In this document: positions 25,569 to 34,783 of the stretch, in pieces
Layout of the letters: every line of letters starts with the position of its first letter
How positions within the stretch are numbered: the stretch's first letter is position 1
NCBI GenBank assembly: GCA_039177555.1
Contig: JBCDFV010000013.1
Coordinates: 32,738 to 96,737 of the forward strand
DNA from: JANQGH01 sp039177555
GTDB taxonomy: Bacteria; Pseudomonadota; Alphaproteobacteria; DSM-16000; Inquilinaceae
DNA: 64,000 nt
Direction: 5' to 3'
Made by a program: the position numbers and the translations under genes
Notes under the pieces: generated by a model
Told to the model about the DNA's origin: nothing
Seen by the model: the letters and a program-made list of their open reading frames with translations, nothing else
Databases searched by the model: none

Positions 25569-26708
25569 ATGCGCTATCGCGCCGTTACTGGTTTGCTCGC
25601 CCTCGTGCTGGCCATCGCGGGCCCTGGCCTGTCTGCCCACGCGCAACCTGCCGCGTTGGTGGCGACCGATCCCGTGATCATTGAGCCCATGCGCCAGACC
25701 CAGCCGGTGATCGGCCGCCTGGTCGCACGCGAAAGCGCCACGATCGCCGCGCGGGTGGCCGGCGCGGTGTCGAACGTCGAGGTCGATGTCGGCGATCATG
25801 TCGCGGAAGGCGACATGCTCGTCATCATGGATTTGGAAAGGTTCGAGGCCGAGGTCGCCCTGGTCGAAGCCGAGGTCGGCGAGATCGAGGCCAGGGCCGC
25901 AGCCGCGCGCGCCGGCGAGATGATCGCCCGCCAGGATTTGGAACGTCAAGAAGGCTTGCGCGAAAGTGCGGCCTTCTCGCAAGGACGCTATGACGACGCC
26001 GTGCAGGAAGTGCTGCGCATGGAAAGCCTGGCGGCCGAGGCCGAGGCGCGGCTGAGGCGGACCTTGGTGGCCTTCGATCTGGCCCGGCTCGACCTGCAAT
26101 ACGGCACCATCCGGGCACCCTTTTCCGGCGTCGTCTCGGAACGCTACACCGAGACCGGCGAATACCTGACCGTGGGCGCGCCGGTGGTTACCGTCGTGAA
26201 CGACACCAATCTGGAGATCGAGGTCGCCGTGCCGTTCGACCGGCTGGGCGGTTTGGAACCGGGGATCGAGGTCGACGTCCGTCTGGCCGAGCGCGGCGGC
26301 GATGACGCCGACCTGCTGTCGGCCGTGGTTCGGGCCGTTGTGCCGGTAGAGGACCCGCTGACCCGCACCAGGCGCGTTCGCATGACGCCATCCTTCGACG
26401 AGCACGATGAGGCCTTGGCGGCGAACCAGAGCGTGACGGCGATGATCCCCACCGGTGCGGCACGCGACGTGCTGACCGTGCACAAGGACGCGGTGGTGAA
26501 CGGTCCGGCCGGCTCCATGGTCTTCGTCGTGGTCGACGGCACCGCGCAGCCGCGGCCCATCGCCATCGGCGTTTCGGTCGGCGAACGGTTCGAGGTCGTC
26601 AACGGCCTGGCTGAGGGAGACGAGGTCGTGGTGCGCGGCAACGAACGCTTGGCGCCGGGCCAGGCCGTGCGTACCGGCGACGCACCGCCCGGCGGCGCGC
26701 CCGGCTAA
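25569..26708 (+). CDS. RND efflux periplasmic adaptor (HlyD/MFP)
   Basis: 379-aa membrane-fusion protein linking the RND pump to an outer-membrane channel. It has a signal peptide ending near LSAHAQ, a split biotinyl-lipoyl-like domain (GRLVARESATIAARVAGAVS and IRAPFSGVVSERYTETGEYL), a helical hairpin between (ERFEAEVALVEAEVGEIEARAA region) and a beta-barrel/MP domain ending GNERLAPGQAV. No lipobox Cys is present. It is 14 bases upstream of the RND pump and clearly cotranscribed. No TolC-type outer-membrane gene is in the window, so the trio must use one encoded elsewhere. Confidence 0.92.
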   Translation: MRYRAVTGLLALVLAIAGPGLSAHAQPAALVATDPVIIEPMRQTQPVIGRLVARESATIAARVAGAVSNVEVDVGDHVAEGDMLVIMDLERFEAEVALVEAEVGEIEARAAAARAGEMIARQDLERQEGLRESAAFSQGRYDDAVQEVLRMESLAAEAEARLRRTLVAFDLARLDLQYGTIRAPFSGVVSERYTETGEYLTVGAPVVTVVNDTNLEIEVAVPFDRLGGLEPGIEVDVRLAERGGDDADLLSAVVRAVVPVEDPLTRTRRVRMTPSFDEHDEALAANQSVTAMIPTGAARDVLTVHKDAVVNGPAGSMVFVVVDGTAQPRPIAIGVSVGERFEVVNGLAEGDEVVVRGNERLAPGQAVRTGDAPPGGAPG

Positions 26709-26722
26709 CGGCGGGAAGATCC

Positions 26723-29700
26723 ATGAACCTGATCCGCCTCGCCATCGAGCGGCCGATCGCGGTCATCGCCGCGGTCCTGATGATCGTCATGTTCGGCTAC
26801 GTCGCCTTGCAGACGATCCCGATCCAGCTGACGCCGGACATCAACCGTCCGGTGATCTCGATTTCGACCTTTTGGCCGGGCGCAGCCCCGGCGGAGGTCG
26901 AGCGCGAGATCGTCAACCGGCAAGAAGAGGTGCTGCGCGGCCTTGAGGGGCTGGAAAGCATGGACGCCACAGCGTCCAACAGTTCCGGCACGGTCACGCT
27001 GACCTTCAACATCTCGACCAACATGGACCGGGCACTCTTGCTGGTGGCTAACCGGCTGGACCGGGTGTCCGGGTATCCCGACGAGGTCGACCAGCCTGTC
27101 ATCACGACCGCCGACGCCGACGACAACGCGATTGCCTGGTACGTGCTGACCCGCCAGCCGGGCAACGAGACACCGATCAGCGAGTACGGGTTGTTCGTCG
27201 AGAACGTCATTCAGGACCGTTTGCAGCGGGTTCCCGGCGTGGCGGCGGTCAACTTCTTCGGCGGCACCGAGCCGGAGATGCAGATCGTCATCGACCCGGA
27301 ACGCATGGCCCGGTATCGCCTGACGGTGCCCCAGATGGTCGCGGCATTGCGCGCCGCCAACGTCTCGGTCTCCGCCGGCAATGTCGAGGAAGGCAAGCGC
27401 AGCTATCTGATCCGGATGGAGGGGGAGTTCACCCGCCTGGACCAGGTCGAGTCCATCCTGTTGCGCAGCGAGTCGGACCCCACGACCGGCGCCGTTGGCC
27501 GGGTCACCGTCGGTGACGTGGCCACGGTTCAATTCGGCTATTCCGAACCGGGCGCGGCGATCCGGGCCATGGGCGAGGATACGATCGCCATCAACGCCCA
27601 GCGCGAGACCGGCGCCAACGTCATCGAGGTGATGGAGCAGCTGAAGATCGCGATCGACGAGCTGAACGCGTTCGCCATACCGGCCGAGGGGCTGGAGCTG
27701 CGCCAGGTCTATGACGAGACGATCTACATCAACTCCGCCATATCGCTGGTTCAGCAGAACATCATCGTCGGCGGCTTGCTGGCGGCGGCGATGCTGCTCT
27801 TGTTCCTGCGGTCCGGCCGGGCGACTTTGGTCGTCTCGCTGGCCATCCCGGTCTCGGTCATCGGCTCGTTCGTGGCCATGGCGGCCTTGGGCCGATCTCT
27901 CAACGTCGTGTCGCTGGCCGGTATCGCCTTTGCCGTCGGTATGGTGGTCGATGCCGCGATCGTGGTTCTGGAGAACATCTTCCGGCTGCGCCAGCGCGGC
28001 ATGTCGGCGCGCGAGGCCGCCTATAAGGGCGCGACCCAGGTTTGGGGGGCGGTGTTCGTTTCGGCGTTGACCACCGTCATGGTGTTCATCCCGATCCTGA
28101 TCATGGAGTTGGAGATCGGCCAGCTTTTCCGCGACATCGCCGTTGCGATCTCGGTGTCGGTGTTGCTGTCCCTGCTGGTGGCCATCACCGTGATCCCGGC
28201 CCTATCGTCGCGCCTGCTGGCCCGCCCGGGCGTTGGCGATCCATCCAAGAGTCTGCGCCTGCCGGTCATCGACTGGTTCGCCCGAGGCTTTGCCACCGGC
28301 ACGATCGCCTTTACCCGGGCCGTCGTGCGCTCGCGCGTTGCCGCGCTCAGCCTGGTCGCGGTGGTCTGCACCATTGCGGTGGCCGCCACCATCACGTTCC
28401 TGCCCAAGCTGGAATACCTGCCCCAGGGCGACCGCAACTTCGTCTTCGGGCTGATCGTGCCGCCGCCAGGGTACAACCTTGAAACCGCGACCGAGATCGC
28501 GGCGAATGTCGAGGCCCAGGTCAGCGACCTTTGGGTCCGGCCTGGGGAGGAGCGCGAGCAGGACCCGGACGGGCCGCCGCTGATGGACAATTTCTTCTTC
28601 GTGGCGCTTGAGAACAACAGCTTCGTCGGCGCGACGTCGGTCGACGAGACACGGGCCGGCGAACTGATCCCGATCATTCAGCAGCCGATCTTCTCCGAAC
28701 CGGGCACGTTCGGCATCGTCTCGCAATTCTCCCTGTTCGGCCGCGGGCTTGGCGGTTCGCGATCGATCGATGTCGACATTTCCGGCGGCAATCTGGAAGA
28801 GGTGCTGGGCGTCGCCCTGCAGGTGACGGGCGCCGTTGCCGGCGAGTTCCCGACCCAGGAAGGCAACCAGTTCCGGCCGATTCCGGGGCTGGAACTGGGC
28901 GCGCCGGAGGTGCGGGTCATTCCCGACCCCGTGCGGCTGGCGGATAACGGCGTGACCAACGCCGAACTCGGCGCCTCGGTCGACGCCTTCAACGGCGGCC
29001 TGCGTGTGGCCGAGATCACGGTCGATGGCCAGCGCATCGACCTGATGCTGCAGGGGCCGACCGACCAGATCACCGAAACCCAAGGCATTGCCGCCATACC
29101 GATCGTCACGCGCGATGGTGCGATCGTGCCGGTCGAAAGCCTGGCCGATGTTATCAATACGGCCGGCCCGACCGAAATCCGCCATGTGGAGCGCGTGCGA
29201 ACCATCACCTTGCTGGTCGTGCCCGCCCCCGGAATCCCGCTTGAGGCGGCGATGGAGCGGATCGAGAACAACGTGCTGGCGCCCTTGCGCGAGCAGGGGT
29301 TGCCGCCGGGCGTACGCATCAACCTTTCCGGCACCGCCGACGAGTTGACCAAGACCTGGGAAGCGATGGTGCTGGACCTCTTGCTGGCCCTGGTCATCGT
29401 CTATCTGGTCATGGCCGTGCTGTTCGAGAGCTTCTATTACCCGCTGATCATCATGGTCGCGGTGCCGGTGGCGGCGGCGGGCGGTGTTGGCGGCCTGGCG
29501 GTCTTGAACATGTTCATCAACCAGCCGCTGGACATGCTGACCTTGCTGGGCTTCGTGATCCTGATCGGCATCGTGGTGAACAACGCCATCCTGCTGGTGC
29601 ATCAGAGCCTGTACCACTACCGCCAGGAGGCCATGGCGGTGGTCGACGCCATCACCGAGGCCACGCGCAACCGCATCCGGCCGATCTTCATGTCCACGCT

Positions 29701-29917
29701 CACCAGCATCTTCGGCATGCTGCCGCTGGTCGTGTTCCCCGGCGCGGGGTCGGAGCTGTATCGCGGCCTCGGTTCGGTGGTGCTTGGCGGGCTGGCGCTG
29801 TCGGCCTTGCTGACGCTGTTGATCGTGCCGCCGTTGTTGGCGGTCTTCATGGGCCTGATCGAGCGGCCGAAATCGCCGGAGGCCGCCAAGAAGGCGATCG
29901 AACAGCCGGCGGAGTAA
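26723..29917 (+). CDS. RND multidrug efflux pump, AcrB-type
   Basis: 1064-aa inner-membrane proton antiporter with 12 transmembrane helices and two large periplasmic loops (PN1/PN2/DN and PC1/PC2/DC). TM1 begins LIRLAIERPIAVIAAVL. In TM4 the AcrB Asp407-Asp408 pair reads Asp410-Ala411 (GMVVDAAIVVLENI), so only one proton-relay acid remains, and TM10 has VVNNAILLV where AcrB has Lys940. Such substitutions occur in other RND branches, and the pump may be of the HAE-like environmental type. The region 138-332 is duplicated as the separate secreted protein at 24673. Substrates are unknown. Confidence 0.93.
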   Translation: MNLIRLAIERPIAVIAAVLMIVMFGYVALQTIPIQLTPDINRPVISISTFWPGAAPAEVEREIVNRQEEVLRGLEGLESMDATASNSSGTVTLTFNISTNMDRALLLVANRLDRVSGYPDEVDQPVITTADADDNAIAWYVLTRQPGNETPISEYGLFVENVIQDRLQRVPGVAAVNFFGGTEPEMQIVIDPERMARYRLTVPQMVAALRAANVSVSAGNVEEGKRSYLIRMEGEFTRLDQVESILLRSESDPTTGAVGRVTVGDVATVQFGYSEPGAAIRAMGEDTIAINAQRETGANVIEVMEQLKIAIDELNAFAIPAEGLELRQVYDETIYINSAISLVQQNIIVGGLLAAAMLLLFLRSGRATLVVSLAIPVSVIGSFVAMAALGRSLNVVSLAGIAFAVGMVVDAAIVVLENIFRLRQRGMSAREAAYKGATQVWGAVFVSALTTVMVFIPILIMELEIGQLFRDIAVAISVSVLLSLLVAITVIPALSSRLLARPGVGDPSKSLRLPVIDWFARGFATGTIAFTRAVVRSRVAALSLVAVVCTIAVAATITFLPKLEYLPQGDRNFVFGLIVPPPGYNLETATEIAANVEAQVSDLWVRPGEEREQDPDGPPLMDNFFFVALENNSFVGATSVDETRAGELIPIIQQPIFSEPGTFGIVSQFSLFGRGLGGSRSIDVDISGGNLEEVLGVALQVTGAVAGEFPTQEGNQFRPIPGLELGAPEVRVIPDPVRLADNGVTNAELGASVDAFNGGLRVAEITVDGQRIDLMLQGPTDQITETQGIAAIPIVTRDGAIVPVESLADVINTAGPTEIRHVERVRTITLLVVPAPGIPLEAAMERIENNVLAPLREQGLPPGVRINLSGTADELTKTWEAMVLDLLLALVIVYLVMAVLFESFYYPLIIMVAVPVAAAGGVGGLAVLNMFINQPLDMLTLLGFVILIGIVVNNAILLVHQSLYHYRQEAMAVVDAITEATRNRIRPIFMSTLTSIFGMLPLVVFPGAGSELYRGLGSVVLGGLALSALLTLLIVPPLLAVFMGLIERPKSPEAAKKAIEQPAE

Positions 29918-29960
29918 GCGCGCAAAATCGGCTACCATCGGTTGACGCCCGAGTCGACCG

Positions 29961-31322
29961 ATGGAGCCGAAGACCGTGACACCATCCCCGACGGCGACAA
30001 CCCTGCGGCGCAGCCTCGGCCTGCCGGCGGTGATCCTGTTCGGCCTTGCCTACATGGCGCCGATCATCGTCTACGGCACCTTCGGCATCCTGGCCGAGAA
30101 GAGCCAGGGCACGGTGGCCATGTCCTACCTTCTCGCCCTTGTCGCGGTGCTGCTGACGGCGATCAGCTATGGCCGGATGGCCAATCTGTACCCGGTCGCC
30201 GGCTCCGCCTACAGCTATGCCAGGCGCGCCATCGGCGCCCATGTCGGCTTCCTAGTCGGCTGGGCGGTGCTGCTCGACTACTTCTTCATACCGATGGTGA
30301 TCTGGCTGATCGGCGCCGCCTATTTGAGCGCGGAGTTCCCGTCCGTGCCCTCCTGGCTTTGGATCGTGCTCTACATCGCCATCACGACGGCGGTGAACAT
30401 CATCGGTATCGTGTTCGCCAGCCGGACCAATATCATCCTGATGGCGGTGCAGTGCCTGATCGTCGCCGCCTTCGTCTTTCTGTGCGGCCGCTATGTCGTG
30501 GCCGCCCTGGGTCCCGGGGGTTTGGTCTCGGCGGCGCCGTTCTTTCAGGCCGACGTGCCGCTGTCCGCCGCGCTGTCGGGGGCGGCCGTGGCGGCGTACT
30601 CCTTCCTCGGCTTCGACGCGGTCACGACCCTGACAGAGGAAACCAAGGACCCGCAACGCACCATGCCGCGGGCGATCCTGGCGATCGCGCTGATCGGCGG
30701 TGCGGTCTTCATCGTCGCGGCGTATTTCGCCCAGCTGGTCCATCCCGGCGGCGATTTCGACAATGCGGATGCGGCTTCGTTCGAGATCGCGATGACGATC
30801 GGCGGCGACCTGTTCGCCGCGATCTTCCTGGCCGGCCTGGTGATCGCCCAGTTCACCGCCGGACTGTCGGCGCAGGCGAGCGTCGGACGCCTGCTTTACG
30901 CCATGGGGCGCGACGGCGTGCTGCCGCGCCGTATCTTCGGCTATCTGCATCCGCGTTTGCGCACGCCGGCGCTTAACCTGTTGTTCGCCGGCGCGATCGG
31001 CCTGGCGGCGCTGTTTCTGACCGAGGAAAGCTCGACCTCGTTCATCAATTTCGGCGCCTTTCTGGCCTTTACCGCCGTGAACCTGTCGGTCGCGGTCCTT
31101 TACGTCAAATGGCACCCGAGAATTCGGCCAATCGGCGCGCTGCGCGGCCTGCTGCTGCCGCTGGTCGGCGCGGCGATCACGCTGGTGTTGCTCGCCAGTC
31201 TCGATCGCGACGCGCTGATCTTGGGGTCGGTCTGGCTGTGCATCGGGATCGCCTATCTCTGCGCCCTTACCCGCCTGTTCACACGCGCGCCGCCCGACCT
31301 TCACATGGCGGAGGTCGGGTGA
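29961..31322 (+). CDS. APC-family amino acid/polyamine permease
   Basis: 453-aa, 12-helix permease of the APC superfamily. The N-terminal LGLPAVILFGLAYMAPIIVYGTFG and FLGFDAVTTLTEETKDPQRTMPRAI (helix 6 and the consensus loop ETKDPxR) are characteristic. It resembles the PuuP/YjeM-type importers that take up putrescine or small amino acids. Start is ATG at 29961 (MEPKTVTPS). It follows the RND operon by 43 bases and precedes an alpha/beta hydrolase, perhaps as one unit with the latter; the substrate is not determined. Confidence 0.88.
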   Translation: MEPKTVTPSPTATTLRRSLGLPAVILFGLAYMAPIIVYGTFGILAEKSQGTVAMSYLLALVAVLLTAISYGRMANLYPVAGSAYSYARRAIGAHVGFLVGWAVLLDYFFIPMVIWLIGAAYLSAEFPSVPSWLWIVLYIAITTAVNIIGIVFASRTNIILMAVQCLIVAAFVFLCGRYVVAALGPGGLVSAAPFFQADVPLSAALSGAAVAAYSFLGFDAVTTLTEETKDPQRTMPRAILAIALIGGAVFIVAAYFAQLVHPGGDFDNADAASFEIAMTIGGDLFAAIFLAGLVIAQFTAGLSAQASVGRLLYAMGRDGVLPRRIFGYLHPRLRTPALNLLFAGAIGLAALFLTEESSTSFINFGAFLAFTAVNLSVAVLYVKWHPRIRPIGALRGLLLPLVGAAITLVLLASLDRDALILGSVWLCIGIAYLCALTRLFTRAPPDLHMAEVG

Positions 31323-31368
31323 CAAATGCCCACCAGTTCCCCTGTGCAAAAACCCGGAGATGCCTCTG

Positions 31369-31974
31369 ATGACCCACTTTCTGTTCGTGCCCGGCGGCAA
31401 GCGCACCAAGGCAGACTTCGATCAGGTCCGCGCGCTGTTGGAAGCCCAGGGCCATCGGACGGACGCCATCACGCTGTCCGACCCTGAACACGCGACCCTG
31501 TCGGATCACATCACCGAGCTGTGCGATTTGATCGGTCGGCTCGACGCCGAGGCCCTGCATCTGTGCGGCCACAGCTATGCCAGCTTCGTCATCACCGGGG
31601 CCGCGGACCGGATGGCTCAGTCGATCGAGCGGCTGATCTATCTCGACACGTTGATCCCGGAGAATGGCCGATCACTGTTGGATTTCTTTGCCGATGCCGG
31701 CGTCGACGCGGCGGCCTTCGGCGTGCCGAGCTGGCCGCCCTTCGTCGAGAAGCTGCGTTTCGACAGTGCGATCATCGACGCCCTGCCAAAGACGTACGTG
31801 CACTGCCTGCGCAGCCAGTTCCTGGTCATGACAGGTGCGGCTGTCGATCGCGTACAGTCACGGCTGGAGCAAGATCACTGGACGTACGCGGAAATCGAGG
31901 CGGACCATTACTGCATGATCAACGCGGCAGAAGACGTCGCCGGTGTCCTGACCGGCTCACAGATAGGCGTCTGA
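31369..31974 (+). CDS. Alpha/beta-hydrolase fold protein
   Basis: Small serine hydrolase, 201 aa from the ATG at 31369. The nucleophile elbow LCGHSYAS (Ser69 with this numbering) follows the central strand, and ADHYCMINA near the C-terminus supplies the His. GGAG ends directly on an upstream ATG at 31360, leaving no spacing, but sits nine bases before the ATG at 31369, so the latter is preferred. Family members are esterases or salicylate-esterase-like enzymes; the substrate is unknown. It overlaps the tail-to-tail photolyase gene by 18 bases. Confidence 0.83.
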   Translation: MTHFLFVPGGKRTKADFDQVRALLEAQGHRTDAITLSDPEHATLSDHITELCDLIGRLDAEALHLCGHSYASFVITGAADRMAQSIERLIYLDTLIPENGRSLLDFFADAGVDAAAFGVPSWPPFVEKLRFDSAIIDALPKTYVHCLRSQFLVMTGAAVDRVQSRLEQDHWTYAEIEADHYCMINAAEDVAGVLTGSQIGV

Positions 31975-33525
31975 CGTTAGGTCGGACTTCAACCGATCCG
32001 CCCGTTGGCCAATCTCGCGGCGCTCGGCATCGTCCTTACGGTCGAGGTTCTTCAACTGATAGCCCATGTGCCGCAGGCCCGAGATTCGCGGGCGGTTGCG
32101 GCCAAGAAAGTCCCAATAGAGCGTCGTGAACGGGCAGGCATCCTCGCCGGTCGCCTTCTTCGGATCGAACCGGCAGCCGGCGCAATAGTCGCTCATCCTG
32201 TTGATGTAGTTGCCCGAGGCGGCATAAGGCTTGCTGCCGACGATGCCGCCATCGCCATACTGGCTCATGCCCAGCACGTTGGGCAGCGAGACCCAGTCGA
32301 TCGCATCGGCGTACATCGACATGTGCCAGCGATGCACCGCGTACGGGTGTACGCCCAGCAGCATAGCGAACAGGCCCAGAACCATCAGGCGCTGGATGTG
32401 GTGGGCATAGGCGTGGTCGACAAGCTGGCCGACGGCCTGCCGAAGGCAGTTCATCTCCGTCTCGCCGGTCCACATGAAGGCCGGCATGGGCAGAGTTGCA
32501 TCGAGCGCGTTGAGGTCCCCGTAGGCCGGCATTTTCAGCCAATAGATGCCGCGCACATACTCCCGCCAGCCCAAAATCTGGCGAACGAAGCCCTCGACCG
32601 AGTTGAGTGGCGCACGGCCCGCGCGGTAAGCGTCGATCGCAGCCTCGATGGCCTCGCGCGGGTCGAGCAGATGAAGGTTCAGCACGCAGGACAGCCGCGC
32701 GTGGTAGAGATAGGGCTGGCCGCTGACCATAGCGTCCTGATAGCGGCCGAAATTCGGTAATCGATGGTCGATGAAATCGCGCAAGGCCGCCGATGCGTCG
32801 TCCCGCGTGACCGGATAGTCGAAATGGGCGAGCGTACCGGGGCTGGCGGCAAAGCGCCGTTCGACCATCGCGATGACGTCTCGTGTAATCCTGTCCGGCT
32901 GAAACGATTGGAGCGACCGGATAGCGCCGGGGCCGCCGGCGCCAAAGCTCTCGCGGTTGTCCTTGTCGAAGTTCCATTGGCCGCCCTCGGGCTCGTTCCC
33001 CGCCATCAGCACGTCGTGACGCCGCCGCATGTCGCGATAGAAGGTCTCCAGCCGCAGCGACCGGCGGCCCTCCGCGTGATCGCGGAAGGTGTCCAAATCG
33101 CACATGAAGTGCCGGTCGGCGCGGATCTCCAGCGGTACGTCTAGAGCCTTCGCCGCCTGCCGGATTGCCTGCTCCACGCGATGGTCGCCGGGCTTGGCCA
33201 CAACCAGCTTCGCGGGCCGGGTCTCATGAACCAGGCGTTCAATCTCGGCGGCAAAGGTGCCCCGATTGTCCGCGTCGTCCAGCGTCGCGTAGTGAACCGT
33301 GCAGCCGCGCTCTTCAAGCGCCCGGCGAAAATGGCGCATTGCGGAGAAGAACAGGGCCAGCCGGATCTTGTGCTGCGGGATGTAGGTCGCCTCTTCGGCC
33401 ACCTCCATCATCAGCACAGCGTCCGCCTTGGGATCAAAATCGTCGAACGCGGCCGAGCGGGCATCCAACTGATCGCCCAGCACCAGAACGAGGTGCCTTG
33501 TCTTGAGCTCAAGGTCTCGCGCCAT
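31957..33525 (-). CDS. phrB: Iron-sulfur bacterial photolyase/cryptochrome
   Basis: 522-aa flavoprotein of the FeS-BCP class (PhrB of Agrobacterium, CryB of Rhodobacter), light-driven repair of (6-4) photoproducts in PhrB. Cys360, Cys448, Cys451 and Cys464 keep exactly the spacing of the PhrB 4Fe-4S ligands (350, 438, 441, 454), and His375-His376 in AYAHHIQRL match PhrB His365/366. MYADAIDWVSLPNVLGMSQYG and GSKPYAASGNYINRMSDYC complete the FAD-binding region. The start is the ATG at 33525 (MARDLELKTRHLVLVLGDQL); longer forms add non-homologous sequence. It is divergent from the iron-type ABC operon. Confidence 0.93.
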   Translation of the reverse strand: MARDLELKTRHLVLVLGDQLDARSAAFDDFDPKADAVLMMEVAEEATYIPQHKIRLALFFSAMRHFRRALEERGCTVHYATLDDADNRGTFAAEIERLVHETRPAKLVVAKPGDHRVEQAIRQAAKALDVPLEIRADRHFMCDLDTFRDHAEGRRSLRLETFYRDMRRRHDVLMAGNEPEGGQWNFDKDNRESFGAGGPGAIRSLQSFQPDRITRDVIAMVERRFAASPGTLAHFDYPVTRDDASAALRDFIDHRLPNFGRYQDAMVSGQPYLYHARLSCVLNLHLLDPREAIEAAIDAYRAGRAPLNSVEGFVRQILGWREYVRGIYWLKMPAYGDLNALDATLPMPAFMWTGETEMNCLRQAVGQLVDHAYAHHIQRLMVLGLFAMLLGVHPYAVHRWHMSMYADAIDWVSLPNVLGMSQYGDGGIVGSKPYAASGNYINRMSDYCAGCRFDPKKATGEDACPFTTLYWDFLGRNRPRISGLRHMGYQLKNLDRKDDAERREIGQRADRLKSDLTSDAYL

Positions 33526-33664
33526 TACCGGTGTGTCCTGCCAAACTACGCTTAGAGCGTGCTTAATACGGACGAGCGAGCCACGAAGATCATGGCGTAT
33601 GCCGCTGAACGCCCACAGACCTTTCGTCAATGCAATCGGCGACCGCGACAACAAACGTTATGGA

Positions 33665-33722
33665 AGTTTCACGAAACTGTCATAGTGTCACGCGCTCTAC
33701 AAACGTCGATATTCGGCGACGT
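33665..33722 (+). promoter_or_regulatory. Two inverted repeats before iron-type ABC operon
   Basis: AGTTTC-AC-GAAACT (33665-33678) is a perfect inverted repeat with a two-base centre. A second, ACGTCG-N8-CGACGT, lies at 33703-33722, just upstream of the ribosome-binding site GGGGAGGA (33729-33736) and the ATG at 33743. Either could bind a dimeric regulator; the phrB gene starts at 33525 in the other direction, so shared control is possible. No Fur-box match was found by eye. Confidence 0.45.
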
Positions 33723-33742
33723 ACCAATGGGGAGGACTCGAC

Positions 33743-34762
33743 ATGAACATGAAACATCGCCTTGGACTGATGACCGGCATGGCCCTGGTCGCCTTGGCGC
33801 CGGCGGCGTCGGCGCAAGATGACAGCCTGACCTATTATTGTGCCGCGCAGGTCGAGTGGTGCGAGGCCATGGCTGCCGCGTTTACGGCGGAAACGGGCAT
33901 TCCAGTCAACATGACGCGCCGCAGTTCCGGCGAGACCTACGCCCAACTGCTGGCCGAGCGTGACAACCCGCGCGGTGATGTTTGGTGGGGCGGCACCGGC
34001 GACCCGCACCTGCAGGCCGCCGAAGAAGGTTTGACCGCGGAATACCAGTCGCCGATGCTGGGCGAGTTGCAGGACTGGGCCGTACGCCAGGGCGAAACCA
34101 GCGGTAACAAGACGGTCGGCATCTACGCCGGTGGCCTTGGTTTCGGCTACAACACCGAACTTCTAGAGGGCGACGCGCCGGCCTGCTGGGAGGATCTGCT
34201 TGATCCCCGTTTCGAGGGCGAAATCCAGGTCGCCAATCCGAATTCGTCAGGGACCGCGTACACGCTGTTGGCCACGCTGGTCCAACTGCTGGGCGAGGAT
34301 GAGGCGTTCGAATTCCTGGCCGCGATGCATCCCAATGTCAGTGAGTATACCCAGTCGGGCTCCGCGCCGATCCGGGCGGCGGCGCGCGGTGAGGCCACGA
34401 TCGGCATCGTCTTCATGCACGACGCCGTGGCCCAAGCGGTCGAGGGTTTCCCGATCGCCGTCGTCGCCCCGTGCGAGGGCACCGGCTACGAGGTCGGCTC
34501 CATGTCGATCGTCGCCGACGGGCCTAACCCGGATGCGGCGCGCGCCTTCTACGATTGGGCGCTGAGCTCGGACGCGCAATCGATCGCCGCGACCGTGAAC
34601 GCCTTCCAGGTGCCGTCGAACGTGAATGCGCCGACACCGCCGGAGGCGCCGAATCTCGATGAGATAACGCTGATCGACTACGACTTCGCGACCTACGGCT
34701 CGTCCGATACGCGCAGCCGCCTGCTGCAGCGTTGGGACGAGGAGATCGGCTCGCTGCCGTAA
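33743..34762 (+). CDS. ABC transporter substrate-binding protein (Fe3+-type)
   Basis: 339-aa periplasmic binding protein with a signal peptide ending APAASAQ. After cleavage it begins LTYYCAAQVEWCEAMAAAF, then RSSGETYAQLLAERDNPRGDVWWGG and YAGGLGFGYNTELL, typical of the FbpA/AfuA/PotD-2-aminoethylphosphonate cluster. Fe3+-binding Tyr pairs cannot be assigned with certainty, so iron is likely but phosphonate or another anion is possible. It is first in a three-gene ABC operon; the permease starts 21 bases after it. Confidence 0.88.
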   Translation: MNMKHRLGLMTGMALVALAPAASAQDDSLTYYCAAQVEWCEAMAAAFTAETGIPVNMTRRSSGETYAQLLAERDNPRGDVWWGGTGDPHLQAAEEGLTAEYQSPMLGELQDWAVRQGETSGNKTVGIYAGGLGFGYNTELLEGDAPACWEDLLDPRFEGEIQVANPNSSGTAYTLLATLVQLLGEDEAFEFLAAMHPNVSEYTQSGSAPIRAAARGEATIGIVFMHDAVAQAVEGFPIAVVAPCEGTGYEVGSMSIVADGPNPDAARAFYDWALSSDAQSIAATVNAFQVPSNVNAPTPPEAPNLDEITLIDYDFATYGSSDTRSRLLQRWDEEIGSLP

Positions 34763-34783
34763 TCCGCCGGTCGGATCGGCCGA

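Noticed and set aside
28202..29938. 578-codon open frame on the minus strand
   Set aside because: Antisense to the RND pump; His/Arg/Gln-rich composition and no domain, so a shadow of strong codon bias.
30252..31409. 385-codon open frame on the minus strand
   Set aside because: Antisense to the APC permease; no family or signal, Arg/Gln/Asp rich.
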